A DNA stretch of 64,000 nucleotides from Neocallimastix lanati (nom. inval.) (GCA_016946835.1 JACVTC010000064.1:774501-838500); one strand, 5' to 3'; shown: positions 25,424 to 38,119, counted from the stretch's first letter. The notes: generated by a model from the sequence alone, not told the origin. Made by a program: numbers and translations.

Positions 25424-27967
25424 AAGAATAATTATTTATTTATTCTTTAATATTTTATTATAGAATTAATAATAAAACATTATATATTTGTTATTTGTTC
25501 TCTATAAATTTACAATTAATATTTTAATTGATGATATAAAAAAAAATTTTAGAAAAGTGAAGAGAAAATTTTTTTATTTTTATATTTTTTCTTTTCTAGA
25601 ATTATAAATAATATGTGATCAAAGATCGAGATATGCTTAACTATTGTTTAAAAAAAATAATATTATTATATATATACAATAATCAAAAAATTAAATTTTT
25701 AGATTGCTTATATACATTAATGTATTGTATATATAAATGAATATATAGATACACAAATAATAAAGTTTATTATCAAGTTAAACACATTGTTATATATTAA
25801 CATTTTTTTATGTAAAAAATAATAGTAAAAAAAAATTAATAATAAATAATAATAATAATAACAATAAAATAGAATATATAAAAAATAAAATAAGAATAAA
25901 ATAAAAAAGAAAGATTAATCAAAACAATACAATAATACTTATCTTTTTTTTTTTTTTTTTTTTTAATGCATTAATTTATTATTATTTAAATTTAAATAAA
26001 TTGATCAACCTATCTTTGTACTTAAATCTTTATTATTATATAATTATATAATTATGTGATAAATTTATTATTAGTATGGAAATGCATTTTTTGATTTTAT
26101 ATTATTTTATTTTCAATTTATTTTATATGTTTCATATATATTCGATAATAATAATATTATTATAAATATTATTATAAATATTAATATTATTATAAATATT
26201 ATTATTTATATTATTATTATTGATTATTGATTTACTTATTTCTATTTCTATTTCTATTTCTATTTTTAAGTTTTTCAAATTTTTATTTGTAACAAATGAA
26301 CATCTTTATTTTATCTCTTGATTGAAAACTTTTATTATCAAAAAAAAAAAAAAAAATAACCTTTTTTTAAATTCTTTTTTTTTTTTTTTTTTTTTTGATT
26401 ATTTTTAATTTTTTTATTTTTCAAGTTTTTATTTTTTTCTTTGATAACAAATATTTTAATTAAATAATATATGGATATAATATATCAGACTATATTAAAA
26501 TGTATTGTTTAACATAAAATTAATTTAAATTAATTTGAATTTCAATATTCTTTATCAAAATTCAAAAATAAATTTTTTTGATAAATAATTTTGTTAAATA
26601 TATTAAAAACATTTTATATTAAATAAATAATAAGTAAATAAATAAATAAATAAATAAATAATTAATTAATTAATTAATTAATTAATAAATAATTGAACAA
26701 TAAATAATAAATAAATTATAATTAATAATAAATATAAATAATAAATAATTAAATAATAAATAAATAATAATAAATAGTAATAATTAAATAATAAATAATT
26801 AAATAATAATTAAATAATAAATAAATAATAATAAATAATAATAATTAAATAATTGAATAATATATAATAATTATTATTATAATTATTATTATAATTAATT
26901 ATTTAAGTCTTTCGTTTTCTTATTTTTCTGTTTATTTTATCTGGATTTAAAGACAAAAAAGAGAGATAAAAAAAAAAAAAAAAAAGCTTTATCAATGAAA
27001 GGAACATAAAATATAAAATAAAGTAAAAAAACAATGGTATAATATATTTTAATAATATAAATTAATTGATTTTAATTTATTTTGTTTATCTGTTTTAGAT
27101 AAAAAAAGAAAAGAAATCATTTTTTTTTTTAATTAATTACTAAATATTATTCCTTTTGTGTATTAATTTTTTTATCCAGATAAAACTTTATTTTATTTTA
27201 TTATTTATTTTATTACTTTTAATTTTATTATTATTTTTTTTTTTTAATATACAAAACTATTTTTTTTTAATTAAATAAAATAAAAGTATAAGTAATTTTT
27301 TTTTATTCCATATATTTTCAACGAATAAAATGAAATTGAGATTATGTTGAGATAAAAAAAAAATTAATATATTTGAAATTAAAACCAACTACGAAAATCA
27401 TTAATATTATTATTTAAAAATATTATTTTTAATAATTATTATAATATTAACATTAATATTATTATAATTATTTTAACATTATTTTATTATTAATAACAAT
27501 ACTAGTAATAATTAGTAAAGATCTTTACTTTCATTTATAATTTGTAAAACATAAAATAAAAACGAAACATATAAATACAAAAAAAAAATTCGCTTTAATT
27601 TTTTTTTTTTAAATTCATCATTTATTAATATAAAAATTATAATAATTAAAAAATTATATTGAAACAATAAATAATATTTTATTATTAATTATATAATAAA
27701 ATATTAAAGAATAAATAATTATTCTTGAATGTAAAATATATATATATATAAAAGAATTAAATAATAATTTAAAAGATAAAAAATAAAAGTAAATATATAA
27801 TAAAATACTTAACAGTTAATAGTTGAAAATAATTTTTAAAATAGGATAAATAAATTATTAAAATATAGAATTTATTTTAAAAAAAAAAAAAATTTTTTTA
27901 TAGTTATTAAGATAAAAAGATAAATTTACATTTATATATATATATATATATATAAAGTTTAATAAAA
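25060..27967. promoter_or_regulatory. Shared upstream region of divergent ammonium transporter copies 1 and 2
   Basis: A 2.9-kb spacer between two head-to-head transporter genes, so it must hold both promoters. A conserved block (ATTTTATTATTAATT, then ATAATAAAATATTAAAGAATAA) is at 25440-25475 on the minus strand and at about 27675-27720 on the plus strand. It also recurs upstream of copy 3 (33950-33995). The middle is AT microsatellite (TAAA/AATT at about 26630-26900). No ORF of note. Confidence 0.55.
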
Positions 27968-29347
27968 ATGGCTGAAGAAATTGAATTTAATACTGGTGAT
28001 GTTGGTTTCATCATTATTTGTGCCGGTTTAGTTTGGTTTATGACTCCTGGTCTTGGTTATTTCTATTCCGGTATGGCTCGTTCTAAATCCGCTCTTTCTT
28101 TAATTATGGTTTGTTTCCTTGCTATCGCTGTCGTTTCAGTTCAATGGTGGATGTTTGGTTTCTCTTTAGCTTTCAGTGAAACTTCTGGAAATCCTATCAT
28201 TGGTGATTTCAAATATGCTTTCGGTCATCATATGGTTGGTCCAAAAGATTATTTACCAATCGTTCCAACTTTACCCATTTCTATTTTTTCTATTTTCCAA
28301 ATGATGTTTGCTATCATTACTGCTGGTCTTATCTTCGGTGGTCCAGCTGAACGTATGAGAGTTCTTCCAACAATCGTTTTCATTTTCATTTGGACTACCA
28401 TCGTTTATGATCCAATTGCTTATTGGTCTTGGTCTGAAAATGGTTGGTTAAGAAAATTAGGATCTCTTGATTTCGCTGGAGGTACACCAGTTCATATTGC
28501 TTCTGGTGCTGCCGGTTTGGCCTATTCTATAGTACTTGGTAAAAGACAAGGATTAGGAAAAGAAAAATTCAAGCCACATAATCTTTCAAATGTATTTTTA
28601 GGTACTGCTTTACTTTGGTTTGGATGGTTTGGATTTAATGCAGGATCTGCTCTTGGAGCTAATGCTCGTGCTGGTATGGCCTTCTTAACTACCAATTTAT
28701 CGACTGCTGTTGGTGGTATTACTTGGGTTCTCATTGATTACCATCGTGAAAAGAAACTTTCAGCTCTTGGATTCTGTTCAGGAGCTGTTGCTGGTTTAGT
28801 TGGTATCACTCCAGGTGCTGGTTTTGTTTCACCATGTCCAGCAGCAGCCATTGGATTAATTACAGCTACGGTTTGTAACTTTGGATGTAAGATTAAGGGA
28901 AAGATCGGTATTGATGATGCTCTTGATGTTTTCGGTGTTCATTGTATTGGTGGTATTACCGGTAATCTTTTAACAGGTATCTTTGCTCAAAAGTATGTAC
29001 AAGATTTAGATGGAGGTTATTCCTACAAAGCTCAAGGAGGATGGTTAGATGGATCATGGGATCAAATTATTTATCAATTTGTTGGATGTGTTGCTGGTTT
29101 CTTCTGGAGTTTCTGTCTTACTTTTGTTCTTCTTAAGATCTTAGATCATATTCCAGGATTAAGGATTCGTGTTGAAAAGGAAGCAGAAGTTTATGGTATT
29201 GATCAATCAGAAATGGGAGAAGTTGCCTATGATTATGTTTCATACACTCAAGCTGATTTAATGAACATGGCTTCTGCTGTTAACATTAGTAACAATCTTC
29301 CAATTGGTGAAAAGGATAGTGATATCACAACCGCTAAAATAATATAA
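27968..29347 (+). CDS. Ammonium transporter, Amt/MEP family, copy 2 (459 aa)
   Basis: The protein is identical to copies 1 and 3 over the first 453 residues. It differs only at the end, where it finishes T-T-A-K-I-I instead of T-A-T-K-V. At the silent sites I compared in the body (for example codons 34, 41, 114, 135, 207, 245, 285, 298, 313, 325, 330) it always agrees with one of the other two and has no private change. This is consistent with copy 2 being closest to the ancestral copy, or with gene conversion. The upstream 150 nt and more (AGTTATTAAGATAAAAAGAT, then TTTACATTTATATAT and AAAGTTTAATAAAA before the ATG) match copy 3, so promoter and gene were duplicated together. Confidence 0.97.
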   Translation: MAEEIEFNTGDVGFIIICAGLVWFMTPGLGYFYSGMARSKSALSLIMVCFLAIAVVSVQWWMFGFSLAFSETSGNPIIGDFKYAFGHHMVGPKDYLPIVPTLPISIFSIFQMMFAIITAGLIFGGPAERMRVLPTIVFIFIWTTIVYDPIAYWSWSENGWLRKLGSLDFAGGTPVHIASGAAGLAYSIVLGKRQGLGKEKFKPHNLSNVFLGTALLWFGWFGFNAGSALGANARAGMAFLTTNLSTAVGGITWVLIDYHREKKLSALGFCSGAVAGLVGITPGAGFVSPCPAAAIGLITATVCNFGCKIKGKIGIDDALDVFGVHCIGGITGNLLTGIFAQKYVQDLDGGYSYKAQGGWLDGSWDQIIYQFVGCVAGFFWSFCLTFVLLKILDHIPGLRIRVEKEAEVYGIDQSEMGEVAYDYVSYTQADLMNMASAVNISNNLPIGEKDSDITTAKII

Positions 29348-29570
29348 AAAAAGAAAAAAAAGAAAAAAAAACTTAATAGGTCATTTTTTGTTATATATTG
29401 AATTTATACTTTGATTCTAATTTCAAAGTATAAATTGTTAATACTATTAAAAAGATATAAAAAATTTTTTTGAATATTAAAAATATAAATTTTTTTATTA
29501 AAAATCATATTAGTTAAATTAACTATATTAGTAATTTATTTTTATACATATTTTATCTATAAAGTAAAAT

Positions 29571-29604
<34 letters not shown>

Positions 29605-29873
29605 AGGAAGAAAGAAAAGAGAAAAAAAAAAAATTAAAAAGGAAATTCAACTTTCATAACAAAATTTATCCAATAGAAATATTAATAGCTTTTGTTATAT
29701 TTTTTTTTTATATAAATATATATATATACATATATATATATATTTTATAAATATTAAAGCAATTAATGTTTTTTATTAATAATATTCTCATATATTAAAA
29801 TATATATTTACATTAAAAAAAAAAAAAGTTAATAAATTTATTAATCATTTTATGTAATATAGAAATTTTTAAT

Positions 29874-29905
<32 letters not shown>

Positions 29906-30654
29906 AAAATTAAATGAACTTTTTTTTTTTTTTTTTTGTGACAACTGGTAATTTATTATTTGAAATTCTCTATAAAATTTCGACTTTATTATTTATATTT
30001 ATTATTATAATTTCATATTTCTATTATAATCATAATGAACATTTTTTTAATTCTTTTTTTTTTGTTAATTATAATTATTATTATTTTGCTATTGTTATTC
30101 ATTATATTGATATTGTAATTTTTTAATTTAAATATTAAAAATTAACAAAAATTATTAATTTTTGTATAGAATTTTCTTTTATATAAAATGATTATTCTAT
30201 TTTTATTATATATATATATAGATTTTCTTTTTTAATGTTTCATATTTCAATATATGATAATATATACAAATATATGAAAATAGATTAAAGTATTTCAGCA
30301 AAATAATATAAAAGAAAAGAGAAGAAATAGTTAAAAATATGAATATAATTAAAGTACAGATTGAATAAAATAAAATAAATTTTAATTATATTACAATTAT
30401 AATTTCAATATATTGATTCAATATTATATATAAATTTAAGATATGGTTAAATTAAAAAGGTTAAGACAATCTAAGTTAATACGTTAAAGAATAAAATATA
30501 TATATATATATATATGTCATCTCCATCTTAAATATTCTACATTAAAACAAAATAAAATACTAAAAATTATGAAATATAAACTATAAAATATAGAAATACG
30601 GAAATATAGAAATATTAAAGTTAAAATATAAAATATAAAATATAGAATATAGAG
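29348..30654. other. AT-rich spacer after ammonium transporter copy 2
   Basis: 3' flank with A-rich runs (about 29573-29602) and AT repeats. A short Phe/Tyr/Ile-rich ORF at 29914-30126 is low-complexity translation and not credible as a gene. Confidence 0.6.
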
Positions 30655-31217
30655 TTTTTTTTTTATTATTATTTTCGACATATACCGCCCTTGGTTTCAA
30701 CCCCCCTCAGGAACAGTGGGAATATTGAGGTAGTCACCCATTTCCATGAAGGCAGAATTATTCCTGTTGAACGACTTCGCTGAGTGTTCAGGCATTGGCG
30801 CTCTGACATGTGTATTATTGTTTAAAAATTTTTCAAGTACTTCTTTTCCGAATGCTTCTCCAATTTGTAACTTCCCTTTTGAAGGGAGGCCATTATAACC
30901 TAACCCATGAATATTTGTACTAGCCCTTGACAAATAATGTAAATGTCAGAAAGAATGCAAATTTAATAGAATATATCTACATCACAGGTAGAATATATAT
31001 ATTCATGGTCATATTAAATTATGCACCCGAATGCTAGTAATTCCCTATTAAAATATACAGTATTAGGGCAACCCTCTCAATTAGTTCAGTATCTTTTCTA
31101 ATAATATTATATAAAAAGGTGGGACACTTAACCACTGTATTCCATAAAAACCTTTTGTGAGTAAAAACCTGGAAAATGGACAAAGGGAAGAATACTGATA
31201 TATGCTAGCATATATTC

Positions 31218-31220
<3 letters not shown>
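30655..31220 (-). mobile_element. Dispersed repeat family, copy 2, with a remnant ORF
   Basis: This is the best preserved of three copies, placed between ammonium transporter copies 2 and 3. Read on the minus strand it matches 5270-5815 from end to end and ends in an A-rich tail (AATAATAATAAAAAAAA at 30674-30658). A 78-codon open stretch (30933..30697) has no ATG at its left end. It includes the segments THVRAPMPEHSAKSFNR and GDYLNIPTVPEGG, with ordinary amino-acid composition unlike AT-derived ORFs. The other copies have the same DNA with frameshifts. I do not recognise the protein. It may be the C-terminal end of an element-encoded protein. Confidence 0.75.
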
Positions 31221-31249
<29 letters not shown>

Positions 31250-31255
31250 AATCTC

Positions 31256-31265
<10 letters not shown>
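31221..31265. repeat. Poly(A) tract at the 5' end of repeat copy 2
   Basis: About 28 A at 31219-31246, directly abutting the left (5') boundary of the dispersed repeat on its own strand. Confidence 0.7.
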
Positions 31266-31305
<40 letters not shown>

Positions 31306-31330
31306 GTAATAATAATAATAATAATAAAAC
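31257..31330. repeat. (TAA)n microsatellite
   Basis: Nearly perfect run of TAA/ATA trinucleotides of about 70 nt, with one TAG interruption. Confidence 0.9.
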
Positions 31331-32214
31331 TTAATTCTATTACATTAATAAATATTATTTTATTTTATTTTTATTTTTTATTTTTTTTTTTTTAATTTTT
31401 TATTTTTTTTTTTTAATTTTTTTTAATTTTAATAATGAAAAAAGGGTGTGCTTAAATTTACTTTAATTAATATTTTTTTCTTATATATAAGTTACTTATA
31501 TTTAAAATGAATATCTTTTTTTTTAATATAAACATGATAATTTTGAGAAGAATAAATATTTATTAATGATTTTATTTATTTATTTATTTATTTAAATTTT
31601 AAATGTTTAAAATACATGAAAAAAAAAATTTTTTTTTTTTCCTTTTATTATTATATATAAAATTTATTATTATTATTAATATTATATAATGTTACTTATA
31701 TTTGAATATATGAAATATATACAAATATATGTTAATATATGAAGATATTTGAATTGAAAAAATAGTAAAAGATTAACAGTTTTAATTTCGTAAATATTTT
31801 CTCTTTAAAACAATTAATTTTTTAATTTTTCTATTATATTTGTAAAATTTTTTTTTTTTTTTAAAAAAAAAATAAAATTGGATATTTGACTTAATATATA
31901 GTCTATTAAAAAACAAGAAAAAACATAAATTATTAATTAATTTAACAAATGTGTATTTAATAAAAATTAAAAATATAAATTAAGATAAGATATATTAATT
32001 TTTGGAATTTTTATATTTATAATACAAAAAAAAAAAAAGTTATATAATTATTTCTTTCTACAATATTTTTAAAAATAATTGAGAAAAAACTTTTTTTTTT
32101 TATATATATTTAAACTTTAATATCATATTCCTAAGTTTAAATTCATATTAAAGTAGAAATAAAATTACTTATATATTAACTTTTTTTTTATATCCTTTTT
32201 AATAAGATTTTTTT
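31331..32214. other. AT-rich spacer before ammonium transporter copy 3
   Basis: 3' flank of copy 3 (which reads leftwards) plus simple AT sequence. About 15 nt next to the stop codon match the 3' flank of copy 1. No gene seen. Confidence 0.6.
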
Positions 32215-33591
32215 TTAAACTTTAGTAGCTGTGATATCACTATCCTTTTCACCAATTGGAAGATTGTTACTAATATTAACAGCAGAAGCCATGTTCATTA
32301 AATCAGCTTGAGTGTATGAAACATAATCATAGGCAACTTCTCCCATTTCTGATTGATCAATACCATAAACTTCTGCTTCCTTTTCAACACGAATCCTTAA
32401 TCCTGGAATATGATCTAAGATCTTAAGAAGAACAAAAGTAAGACAGAAACTCCAGAAGAAACCAGCAACACATCCAACAAATTGATAAATAATTTGATCC
32501 CATGATCCATCTAACCATCCTCCTTGAGCTTTGTAGGAATAACCTCCATCTAAATCTTGTACATACTTTTGAGCAAAGATACCTGTTAAAAGATTACCTG
32601 TGATACCACCAATACAGTGAACACCGAAAACATCAAGAGCATCATCAATACCAATCTTTCCCTTAATCTTACATCCAAAGTTACAAACCGTAGCTGTAAT
32701 TAATCCAATGGCTGCTGCTGGACATGGTGAAACAAATCCAGCACCTGGAGTGATACCAACTAAACCAGCAACAGCTCCTGAACAGAATCCAAGAGCTGAA
32801 AGTTTCTTTTCACGATGGTAATCAATGAGAACCCAAGTAATACCACCAACAGCAGTAGATAAATTGGTAGTTAAGAAGGCCATACCAGCACGAGCATTAG
32901 CTCCAAGAGCAGATCCTGCATTAAATCCAAACCATCCAAACCAAAGTAAAGCAGTACCTAAAAATACATTCGAAAGATTATGTGGCTTGAATTTTTCTTT
33001 TCCTAATCCTTGTCTTTTACCAAGTACTATAGAATAGGCCAAACCGGCAGCACCAGAAGCAATATGAACTGGTGTACCTCCAGCGAAATCAAGAGATCCT
33101 AATTTTCTTAACCAACCATTTTCAGACCAAGACCAATAAGCAATTGGATCATAAACGATGGTAGTCCAAATGAAAATGAAAACGATTGTTGGAAGAACTC
33201 TCATACGTTCAGCTGGACCACCGAAGATAAGACCAGCAGTAATGATAGCAAACATCATTTGGAAAATAGAAAAAATAGAAATGGGTAAAGTTGGAACGAT
33301 TGGTAAATAATCTTTTGGACCAACCATATGATGACCGAAAGCATATTTGAAATCACCAATGATAGGATTTCCAGAAGTTTCACTGAAAGCTAAAGAGAAA
33401 CCAAACATCCACCATTGAACTGAAACGACAGCGATAGCAAGGAAACAAACCATAATTAAAGAAAGAGCGGATTTAGAACGAGCCATACCAGAATAGAAAT
33501 AACCAAGACCAGGAGTCATAAACCAAACTAAACCGGCACAAATAATGATGAAACCAACATCACCAGTATTAAATTCAATTTCTTCAGCCAT
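32215..33591 (-). CDS. Ammonium transporter, Amt/MEP family, copy 3 (458 aa)
   Basis: The protein is identical to copy 1 throughout, including the T-A-T-K-V end. It differs from it by scattered silent changes. Copy 3 alone differs at codons 34, 207, 245, 285, 313, 325, 330 and 331; copy 1 alone differs at 41, 114, 135 and 298. It is intact, with both pore histidines. It is tail-to-tail with copy 2 across about 2.9 kb. Its upstream region matches copy 2 up to at least 33995. Confidence 0.97.
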   Translation of the reverse strand: MAEEIEFNTGDVGFIIICAGLVWFMTPGLGYFYSGMARSKSALSLIMVCFLAIAVVSVQWWMFGFSLAFSETSGNPIIGDFKYAFGHHMVGPKDYLPIVPTLPISIFSIFQMMFAIITAGLIFGGPAERMRVLPTIVFIFIWTTIVYDPIAYWSWSENGWLRKLGSLDFAGGTPVHIASGAAGLAYSIVLGKRQGLGKEKFKPHNLSNVFLGTALLWFGWFGFNAGSALGANARAGMAFLTTNLSTAVGGITWVLIDYHREKKLSALGFCSGAVAGLVGITPGAGFVSPCPAAAIGLITATVCNFGCKIKGKIGIDDALDVFGVHCIGGITGNLLTGIFAQKYVQDLDGGYSYKAQGGWLDGSWDQIIYQFVGCVAGFFWSFCLTFVLLKILDHIPGLRIRVEKEAEVYGIDQSEMGEVAYDYVSYTQADLMNMASAVNISNNLPIGEKDSDITATKV

Positions 33592-34909
33592 TTTTATTAA
33601 ACTTTTTTTTTAATATATATATATAAATGTAAACTTATCCTTTTATCTTAATAACTACAAAAAAAAATTTTTTTTTGTTTTGCTTTTTAAATAAATTCTA
33701 TATATTAATTAATAATTTATTTATTCTATTTTAAAAAATTTATTTTAATTATTGATTATTATTAATTATTAAGTATTGTTTTCTTCTTTTTTATACTTTT
33801 ATTTTATATATAACTTTATTATAAAATTTTCTTTTATTTTAATATTAAGTTTAATAATTTTTATTTTATTATATTATATTTTATTTTATATTTAATTTAT
33901 TTTTATCTATTATTATTTTTTTGAATAAATATTTTATTTTTTTTTTTAATATTTTATTATAAAATTAATAATAAAATATTATTGTTTCAATAAAATTTCA
34001 TAATTAATATATTTTTAATATTAATAATTAATGATTTGAATTTAAAAAATTATTTTTTTCATTAACGAGATTTTTTTTATTTTTATACTTTTCTTCTAAT
34101 TAAAAGTAATGTATATATATAAACTAAATCATAATAATATTAATAGTATTAATTATTATAATAAATCATTAAAGTATATTATTATGATATTAGATCATTT
34201 TTAAATTAAAGTGAATAGTAATTGCTTCACACATTTACTGAATAAAAAAATTATAATAATTATGGAAAAAAAAAAAAAAAAAGATTAAAGTTAGATTGAT
34301 CAAATATATTAACTTTATCAACTTAATCTTACTTTTATTTTATTGAAGAAAAAAATATTTAATCAAAAATTAAAAGAATACAATAATAATAAAAAATAAT
34401 AGTATTAATAATTATAAATAACAAATATTAATAATTAAATATTTTATAAATAATATATAAATTTATTAATTAAAAGTATTTGCATAAATAAATAAATTCT
34501 ATCAATAAAACTCTAACTTTTAATTCATTAGCTAAGCTGATTTTTTTTTTTTTTAATTTTTTAAAGATAAAGTCAAAGATAAATATAATAACAATGCAGT
34601 ATTAAAAGTATTTGATTAAACATATATAAACATTTATATTTTAGAATATTATATAATATTATATAAATAAGCGATTGATAATTTTTTTTCCTTTTTTTTT
34701 TTTTTTAATATTTTATTTTTTCCTATATTAAGTAATATGATAAAATTTACTGAAAGAAAAAAAAAAAGTTTATTAAAATAATATTATTATTTATTTTATA
34801 ATTATCATTATCATTATCCATATTATCAAATTATCATTATCAATTTCATTATTATACCTATCATTATTATTATTATGATTATTTTATATTATATCTTTTA
34901 TACTTTCCC

Positions 34910-34954
<45 letters not shown>

Positions 34955-35600
34955 ATTAATTATAGATAAACACAAGAAATTAAATATTAAATTTAATTTT
35001 AAATTAAATTATATAAAGCAATATAATTTAATCAAATACATTATATTATATTATATACCATATTAATTTAAATATTTTGTTATCTAAAATTTTAGGACGG
35101 AAAAACTTTTATGAAATAAAATTTATATTTTTTGATAATAAAAATTTTCATTTATCTTATTAGATAATTATAAAGTTGACGACTACTTAACAGATAATAA
35201 AATTTATGTATTAACATCTATAATATTTAATGAGGACCTGCCGATAACATTTTGCATTTAAAATAACTTTCAAATTTTAAGATTATGCCGGAATTAATAT
35301 TTAAAATAAATAATATGTTATAAAAGAGTAATAATAATAAAAAAAAAAATACAATATTTTTTTTATAAGAATTAATTAATATAATTGTTATTTTATTTAT
35401 TTATTTATTATTTATTTATTTAATAGTTATTTATTTATTTATTTCATTAATTTTAATAAATCATTAAATTATTATATAAACCTAAAGAGAAATATAATTA
35501 TATATTTCAAAATTTTTAAATAACATTTAATTAGGCATTATTAAATAGCTCGATACATATAGAAATATGATTATTATTTTATAATTATTCACTATTAATC

Positions 35601-35631
<31 letters not shown>

Positions 35632-36784
35632 AAGAGAGAGAGAAAATTATATTTTATGAATAAATATTAAAAATAAAAAATAAATATATATATATTTAAC
35701 ATAATTAAATATTATTATAATTTATATATAATTTTTATAAGATATTTATTTAATATTTTTTTAATCTTTTTTTTTTTAATTTACAGAATATTAATGTGCC
35801 ACGTGATAAACTATATCAAAAAAAAAAAAAATTTTCAAGTCCAATTATAAATTTAATTTTTATTAATTAAAATAGATATTATTTAAATTTAAATTTACTT
35901 TTTTATAAACTTTCATTTCATTTTATGGATTAATTCAATAAAATTTGTATAAACGAACAAATATATATATATATATGTATTTTTTTTTTTTTTTTTTTTT
36001 TGAAATTAGTTAAAATTATTATTATTCATTAATATTTATTTAATATTCAAAAGATAAATAGGATTTATTTTATTTCTTTTTTTTTTTTTTATTTTTTTAT
36101 ATAATATTAAAAATATAAAAATGAAATATTATTATTATTAATAGAAATAGAAAAAAAATTATTTTTTTTTAAAAGTTAAAAAAACGTTTTAATAAAAATT
36201 ATTAATAAAGCAAAAGAATTATAGTAATTAATATATAAAATATAGAATTTATTACATATTATAGGAATATAAAAAATTATTAATTTATAATCATATTAAT
36301 ATTTATAATAAATTGAATATATAGGGTTAGAAATTATATTAATTTTTTTTTTTTAAAAAAAAAATTATTCATATAGATTTATATAAACATAAATGTTAAT
36401 TATTAGGATAACCTATTTTTAAAAAAAATAATAATAAATAAGTGACTGGAAATAAAAAAAAATTAAGAGTATTATATTAATATTTAAATATAAATATATA
36501 TAAATATATAAAAATACTTTTTTTTTTAATGTAAATTGTTCATTTGAAATACTCTTAATAAAATGTTATGAATAATACATAGCTATCTGTTTAAATTAAA
36601 GAACTAGTTTTTTTTTTTTTTTATTTTTTTTAAATCTTTCATAATTAAAATTATCAACAAAATAATTTTTTTATGATTATTAAAAGTATAAAAGATATTA
36701 ATTATTTCATAAAAAAAAAAAAATAAAAAAATATAATAAAAATAAAATTAAATACATTATAAATGTATTGAAATAAATAAATAA

Positions 36785-36819
<35 letters not shown>

Positions 36820-37019
36820 ATCTAATAATTTAAATAAAATATAATTAATAATAAAATTTATTATACAAAGAAAAAGAGTTTAAAGAAAAAATTTTCTTCA
36901 CTTTATTTTCAATATATTATGTTAATTATGATATTTATGATATGAATTAAAATCATTTTCAACTAAATTTTTTTTTTCTTTAAATAAAATAAAATAAAAT
37001 AAATGTTAACATCTGTAAA
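33592..37019. other. Upstream DNA of ammonium transporter copy 3, then AT-rich spacer
   Basis: The first 400-500 nt are the duplicated promoter region. The remainder is AT-rich with TTA repeats (34911-34947), poly(T) tracts and a small mixed-composition patch at 35090-35290 that I cannot assign. No ORF of note. Confidence 0.55.
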
Positions 37020-37165
37020 TCTGTAAAAAGTAGATAGTATGATGTCTACATCATTCTTCCTTGAACAACAAGGAAATACTTTTATGAAGGTTCAATTTTC
37101 AAAGATTTTGAGTACGATAGAATGATAGAATGATAATTAATGCTGGGTTAGATGAACCTTTTTAT
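37020..37165. other. Unassigned higher-GC patch
   Basis: Base composition departs from the surrounding AT sequence, but no ORF longer than about 40 codons and no recognisable similarity were seen. Confidence 0.3.
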
Positions 37166-37382
37166 TATTTTATTTTTTTTGTATTTTTTGTATTTTTTAT
37201 ATTATATATATATATATATTTTTTTTTATTTTATTTTATTTTTTTTGTATTTTTTGTATTTTTTATATTATATATATATATATATATATTTTTTTTTATT
37301 TTATTTTATTTTTTTTGTATTTTTTGTATTTTTTATATTATATATATATATATATATATTTTTATTTTATTTTATTTTATTT
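37166..37382. repeat. Minisatellite, three copies of about 70 nt
   Basis: The unit is TTTTTTTGTATTTTTTGTA, then TTTTTTATATT, an (AT)n stretch and TTTTATTTTATTTTATT. Copies start near 37170, 37239 and 37309. The Phe/Tyr/Ile ORFs on this stretch are by-products. Confidence 0.9.
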
Positions 37383-37715
37383 AAGTGTAAAAAAATACAT
37401 TATAAATATATTAAGATAAATTAAACATGTACATATAAAATGTATTAAATAAAAAAAAAAAAAATTATTAAAAATATACATTTTAATAAAAAATAAAGTT
37501 AATGTAATACAATGAAAATGAAAAGAAAATTTAAAAGTAAATTTGATATAATGAAATGAATCAAGATTATTTCTACCAATAAAAATATTTAATAAAAAAG
37601 AAAAAAGGTTAAGGAAGTAACATCTTGTAAGGTTGATAGTGTGGAAACTAATAAACACTTTCCTTAAACCAAGGGAAATATTATCAAGAGATTTAGTTTC
37701 CGTAGAGTTCTTTGC

Positions 37716-37771
<56 letters not shown>

Positions 37772-38119
37772 AATTATTACTTTTTGTGATAAGATATACT
37801 ATAGGAGGATTAGTAGTAGTAGTAGTAGTAGTAGAAGAAGAAGTTCTTCTTTGTCATATCGATTCGACGTGGTGTACTCTCTTGATTGTGAAGAGCTTCA
37901 TACTATATACTAATCAAAGAGTAACTTTAGAAAGTAACTAACGACAGAGTATAGTGTTAGTGTTGGAGAGGTTAATCCGTGAGGCCTAACAAATATATAT
38001 GGAAACGTCAGACCTAGAACTCTTATAATAGAAGTTTCTTTTAAATGTCTATTGCTCTTCAGCTTTGAATTGTAGAAAATAAAGGTAATTACCTTTATTT
38101 GTTACTTTCAAACAAATTT
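37383..38119. other. Mixed AT-rich DNA and a possible older retroelement relic
   Basis: About 50 A at 37719-37770, then (AGT)n/(AGA)n at 37810-37842, then a mixed-composition segment 37843-38080 without an ORF. Its start (TTTGTCATATCGATTCGACG) weakly resembles the patches at 3925 and 38485. Unassigned. Confidence 0.3.

Noticed and set aside
28522-28734. 70-codon ORF antisense to the ammonium transporter (also at 24293 and 32825)
   Set aside because: A shadow of the conserved coding strand. It appears in all three copies only because the sense protein is conserved.
23683-33591. Mosaic gene conversion tracts in ammonium transporter copy 2
   Set aside because: With three sequences, each silent site simply has one odd copy (always 1 or 3 in the body), so conversion is not required to explain the pattern.
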